The position numbers were made by a program, and so were the translations under genes. Below the pieces are notes generated by a model. The model was given only the letters and a program-made list of their open reading frames with translations, was not told where the DNA came from and did not search any database. A stretch of DNA of 15,721 nt, taken from assembly GCA_947072805.1 (NCBI GenBank), contig CAMTJK010000042.1, positions 1 to 15,721 on the forward strand, written 5' to 3'. The stretch's first letter is position 1; each line of letters starts with the position of its first letter. The stretch comes from an uncultured Prevotella sp. (GTDB lineage: Bacteria > Bacteroidota > Bacteroidia > Bacteroidales > Bacteroidaceae). Shown here one piece after another: positions 13,332-15,721 of this stretch.

Positions 13332-15371
13332 ATGAATATGAAACGTATTATTCCGTTTGTCGCCATAGCGTCAATATCCCTGTCGTCTATGGCGCAAGAA
13401 CAGCTGAAGACTGGTATTGACAAAGCAAACCTTGATTTCAGCATTAATCCGGCTGAAGATTTTTATGAATTTGCCTGTGGAGGGTGGATGAAGAATAATC
13501 CTTTACCTGCTGCCTATTCACGTTATGGCAGTTTCGACCAGCTTGCAGAAAATAATAACAAGCGAATTAACAGCATTCTTTCAGAATTGAAGAATGGCAC
13601 ATTCCGGGAAGGTACGACGGAAAAGAAATTGAGCGACTTGTATAAACTTGCTACAGATTCTGTTAGAAGAAATAACGAGGGAGCTTCACCATTGATGCCA
13701 ATAATAAATAGGCTTGAAAAAGCAAAAACCGTGAAGGCTCTGTTTGAGGAGCAATTAGAACTTGCCAAATTTGGTGACAGCGAGTTCTTTGGTATGGGAT
13801 TGGGTGCTGATGAGAAAAATGCCAGCCGTAACATTCTTAACATTAATCAGGGAGGACTGACCCTCGGCCAGAAAGAATATTATCTTGATGACGATTCTGT
13901 TACCACCGCCATCAGAGAAGCATATAAGCAACATATAGTCAGGATGTTCCAGTTGTTTGGCTTCAATAAAAAGAAATCAGTGAAAAAGATGGAGAACATC
14001 TTGAAAGTGGAGACAGAATTGGCAAGATGTTCAAAGTCTGTGACAGAATTAAGAGATCCTGAGGCCAACTATAACAAGCTTACTTTAAGTGAGTTCAACA
14101 AAAAGTTCCCTCATATAAATCTTCTTGCGATAACAAATGCATACGGAGTAGATGAAAAATATATCAGTGAACTTGTTGTCGGACAACTTGAATTCATGTC
14201 GGGAGTAGATAGGCTTATCTCAAGCATTGCAGTCGATGAATACAGAGATTACATGGAGTGGGGGCAGATAATGAGCTTTTCTAACTATTTGAGTGATGAA
14301 ATTGTAGCTGCCAATTTCGACTTCTTCGGTAAGACACTATCTGGCAGAAAAGAGATGCACCCATTGTGGAAACGTGCTACAGGGCAAGTCGAAACTAAGA
14401 TGGGACAGGCTCTTGGTAAAATATATGTGGATAAATATTTTCCTGCCAGTTCAAAAGAAAGAATGTTGAAGCTTGTTGCAAATCTTCAGCAGTCATTGGC
14501 AGAGCGTATAAAGGCACAAGACTGGATGAGTGAAATTACGAAAAAGAATGCACTTGAGAAACTGAACTCTTTCTATGTGAAGATAGGATATCCCGACAAA
14601 TGGATTGACATGTCATCACTCAACATAGATCCTTCCAAATCATATCTTGAGAACATTATCGAGTGTAATCGTTTTTGGCTTAAATGGGAAGTTGAACACA
14701 AGGCAGGGAAAGCTGTAGACAAGGAAGAATGGCATATGTTCCCCCAGACTGTCAATGCTTATTATAATCCGACTACAAACGAAATATGTTTTCCTGCTGG
14801 TATTTTGCAACCTCCATTCTTTGATGCAGATGCCGATGATGCTTTCAATTATGGGGCTATCGGGGTTGTTATAGGACACGAGATGACACATGGATTTGAT
14901 GACAGAGGCAGACATTACGATAAGGATGGAAACATGTGTGATTGGTGGACTGCCGAGGATGCAGAAAAATTCAACATCCGTGCCGATGCTTATGCAGACT
15001 TTTTCTCCCAGATTAAGGTTTTGCCCGACCTTAATGCCAATGGAAAATTTACGCTTGGCGAAAATCTTGCAGACCATGGCGGACTTCAAGTCGCTTTTTG
15101 TGCATATAAGCATGCTACACAGTCAGACAGTATTCCGGATGTGGATGGTTTCACTGCAGACCAACGTTTTTTCCTTGCATATTCAGGTGTGTGGTCTGCA
15201 AATATAACGGAAGAAGAAATAAGAAATCGCACGAAGCGCGATCCTCATTCCCTTGGACGTTGGCGTGTCAATGGGGCATTAGCCCATATTGATGCCTGGT
15301 ATGATGCTTTTGGAATTAAGATGGGAGATAAAATGTTTATTCCCAAAGAAAAACGTTTGTCGCTTTGGTAA
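13332..15371 (+). CDS. Secreted M13 family zinc metallopeptidase (PepO/neprilysin type)
   Basis: This encodes an endopeptidase that cuts small peptides. The 679-residue product has a signal peptide (MKRIIPFVAIASISLSSMA, cleavage likely after Ala21 before QEQ), with no lipobox cysteine, so it should be exported across the inner membrane. The N-terminal M13 domain begins with DFYEFACGGWMKNNPLP (43-59). The catalytic domain contains NAYYNP (475-480), the zinc motif HEMTH (516-520, Glu517 catalytic) and ENLAD (577-581, with Glu577 as third ligand and Asp581). The C-terminus ends in Trp, as is usual for the family. ATG 13338 is an equally good start (MKRII). It is closely linked to the ABC-F gene and probably cotranscribed. 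Confidence 0.95.
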   Translation: MNMKRIIPFVAIASISLSSMAQEQLKTGIDKANLDFSINPAEDFYEFACGGWMKNNPLPAAYSRYGSFDQLAENNNKRINSILSELKNGTFREGTTEKKLSDLYKLATDSVRRNNEGASPLMPIINRLEKAKTVKALFEEQLELAKFGDSEFFGMGLGADEKNASRNILNINQGGLTLGQKEYYLDDDSVTTAIREAYKQHIVRMFQLFGFNKKKSVKKMENILKVETELARCSKSVTELRDPEANYNKLTLSEFNKKFPHINLLAITNAYGVDEKYISELVVGQLEFMSGVDRLISSIAVDEYRDYMEWGQIMSFSNYLSDEIVAANFDFFGKTLSGRKEMHPLWKRATGQVETKMGQALGKIYVDKYFPASSKERMLKLVANLQQSLAERIKAQDWMSEITKKNALEKLNSFYVKIGYPDKWIDMSSLNIDPSKSYLENIIECNRFWLKWEVEHKAGKAVDKEEWHMFPQTVNAYYNPTTNEICFPAGILQPPFFDADADDAFNYGAIGVVIGHEMTHGFDDRGRHYDKDGNMCDWWTAEDAEKFNIRADAYADFFSQIKVLPDLNANGKFTLGENLADHGGLQVAFCAYKHATQSDSIPDVDGFTADQRFFLAYSGVWSANITEEEIRNRTKRDPHSLGRWRVNGALAHIDAWYDAFGIKMGDKMFIPKEKRLSLW

Positions 15372-15403
15372 TAGCAATCATACATATAATAGTTACAATA
15401 ATC

Positions 15404-15439
15404 GGGCTGAATCTCAATTAGAAGGTTCAGCCTTTTTTT
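15404..15439 (+). terminator. Rho-independent terminator after the M13 peptidase gene
   Basis: GGCTGAA (15405-15411) pairs with TTCAGCC (15426-15432); TCT and AGA inside the loop can add pairs. Seven T residues (15433-15439) follow. It lies about 33 bases after the peptidase stop codon. Confidence 0.88.
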
Positions 15440-15721
15440 ACCCATATCGGTCATATTATCCCAAATTTGTCCTTAGACAGATATAAAATGAAGAAGCACA
15501 TATTTCACTCTTATGTCCAATGCAGAATGATATCATTATAGTTTCATTAACAATTTGGAAAAATCTTTACTTTAACGTGTGTTAATCGGCATCCGAACCT
15601 CAATTTGTAACCTACGACGCGAAAATTGGCGTTTTTTATCTCAAACAGGGAGCGCTGATAGTCAGCAAGTTACGCGTTTTGCGATTTAATACCATTTCAT
15701 CGGTTTGCCGTTACGTACGTG
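15440..15721. other. Non-coding right end with repeat-like sequence
   Basis: No credible gene on either strand. The first part is AT-rich. From about 15570 the sequence changes to GC-richer words: TTAAC-GTGT-GTTAA (15572-15585), GCTGA-TAG-TCAGC (15654-15666), GTTACGCG, and GTTACGTACGTG at 15710-15721. This resembles a small palindromic intergenic repeat. Seen from the minus strand, it could equally hold the promoter region of a gene to the right. Confidence 0.4.
15710..15721. repeat. Right copy of the 12-base inverted repeat
   Basis: GTTACGTACGTG is the exact reverse complement of bases 23-34. It stops at the window edge, so the true repeat may be longer. The surrounding palindromic words suggest a dispersed intergenic repeat family rather than a mobile element with a transposase, since none is present in the window. 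Confidence 0.45.

Noticed and set aside
14640..15113. 157-codon open frame on the minus strand
   Set aside because: It lies wholly inside the M13 peptidase gene, whose product has all the family's catalytic motifs, and the antisense product has no recognisable features.
1..15721. CRISPR array, tRNA, rRNA, transposase or phage genes
   Set aside because: No evenly spaced repeats, no tRNA or rRNA-like sequence and no mobile-element enzymes are visible; every large frame is accounted for by housekeeping or accessory genes.

Overview
The window looks like chromosomal DNA of a Bacteroidales bacterium, most likely Prevotella or a close relative. The base composition is AT-rich. Four promoters carry the Bacteroidetes -7 element TAnnTTTG, and most starts have little Shine-Dalgarno character. 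The gene content also fits: rpmB-rpmG followed by a short basic protein of the DUF4295 type, an ATP synthase operon that opens with atpD-atpC, an epsilon subunit reduced to its N-terminal domain, and an a subunit with a signal peptide and a periplasmic extension. Every gene I accept is on the + strand, and most of the window is housekeeping.

Layout. Positions 1-33 may be the tail of an upstream gene. A strong promoter at 279-308 drives a ribosomal protein operon (bL28, bL33 and the DUF4295-like gene, which is too short for an ordinary ORF search), ending at a clear terminator (1012-1051). A solitary helicase-associated-type domain protein (1206-1436) lies next, between non-coding stretches. 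A promoter at 1547 precedes a NhaD-like antiporter gene and pfkA. The promoter at 4108 starts the nine-gene ATP synthase cluster: atpD, atpC, a small membrane protein in the atpI position, atpB, atpE, atpF, atpH, atpA, atpG. It ends at a terminator (11284-11321). Directly after it come a promoter, an ABC-F ATPase gene and a secreted M13 zinc metallopeptidase gene, closed by a terminator at 15404-15439. The last 280 bases hold no gene but carry repeat-like, palindrome-rich sequence, and a 12-base inverted repeat sits at the two ends of the window.

How the genes work together. The atp cluster encodes a complete F1Fo enzyme. Its c subunit lacks the sodium ligands of sodium-driven rings, so proton coupling is predicted, while the neighbouring NhaD-like protein would exchange sodium for protons across the same membrane. 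PfkA is the committed step of glycolysis. The region is therefore rich in energy metabolism next to ribosome parts and a probable translation factor (ABC-F).

I did not find a convincing new multi-gene system. The observations most worth checking are a 13-bp perfect hairpin inside the start of atpG, the solitary helicase-associated domain gene, the histidine-rich periplasmic part of AtpB, departures from consensus residues in PfkA and the NhaD-like protein, and the possible interspersed repeats at the window ends.
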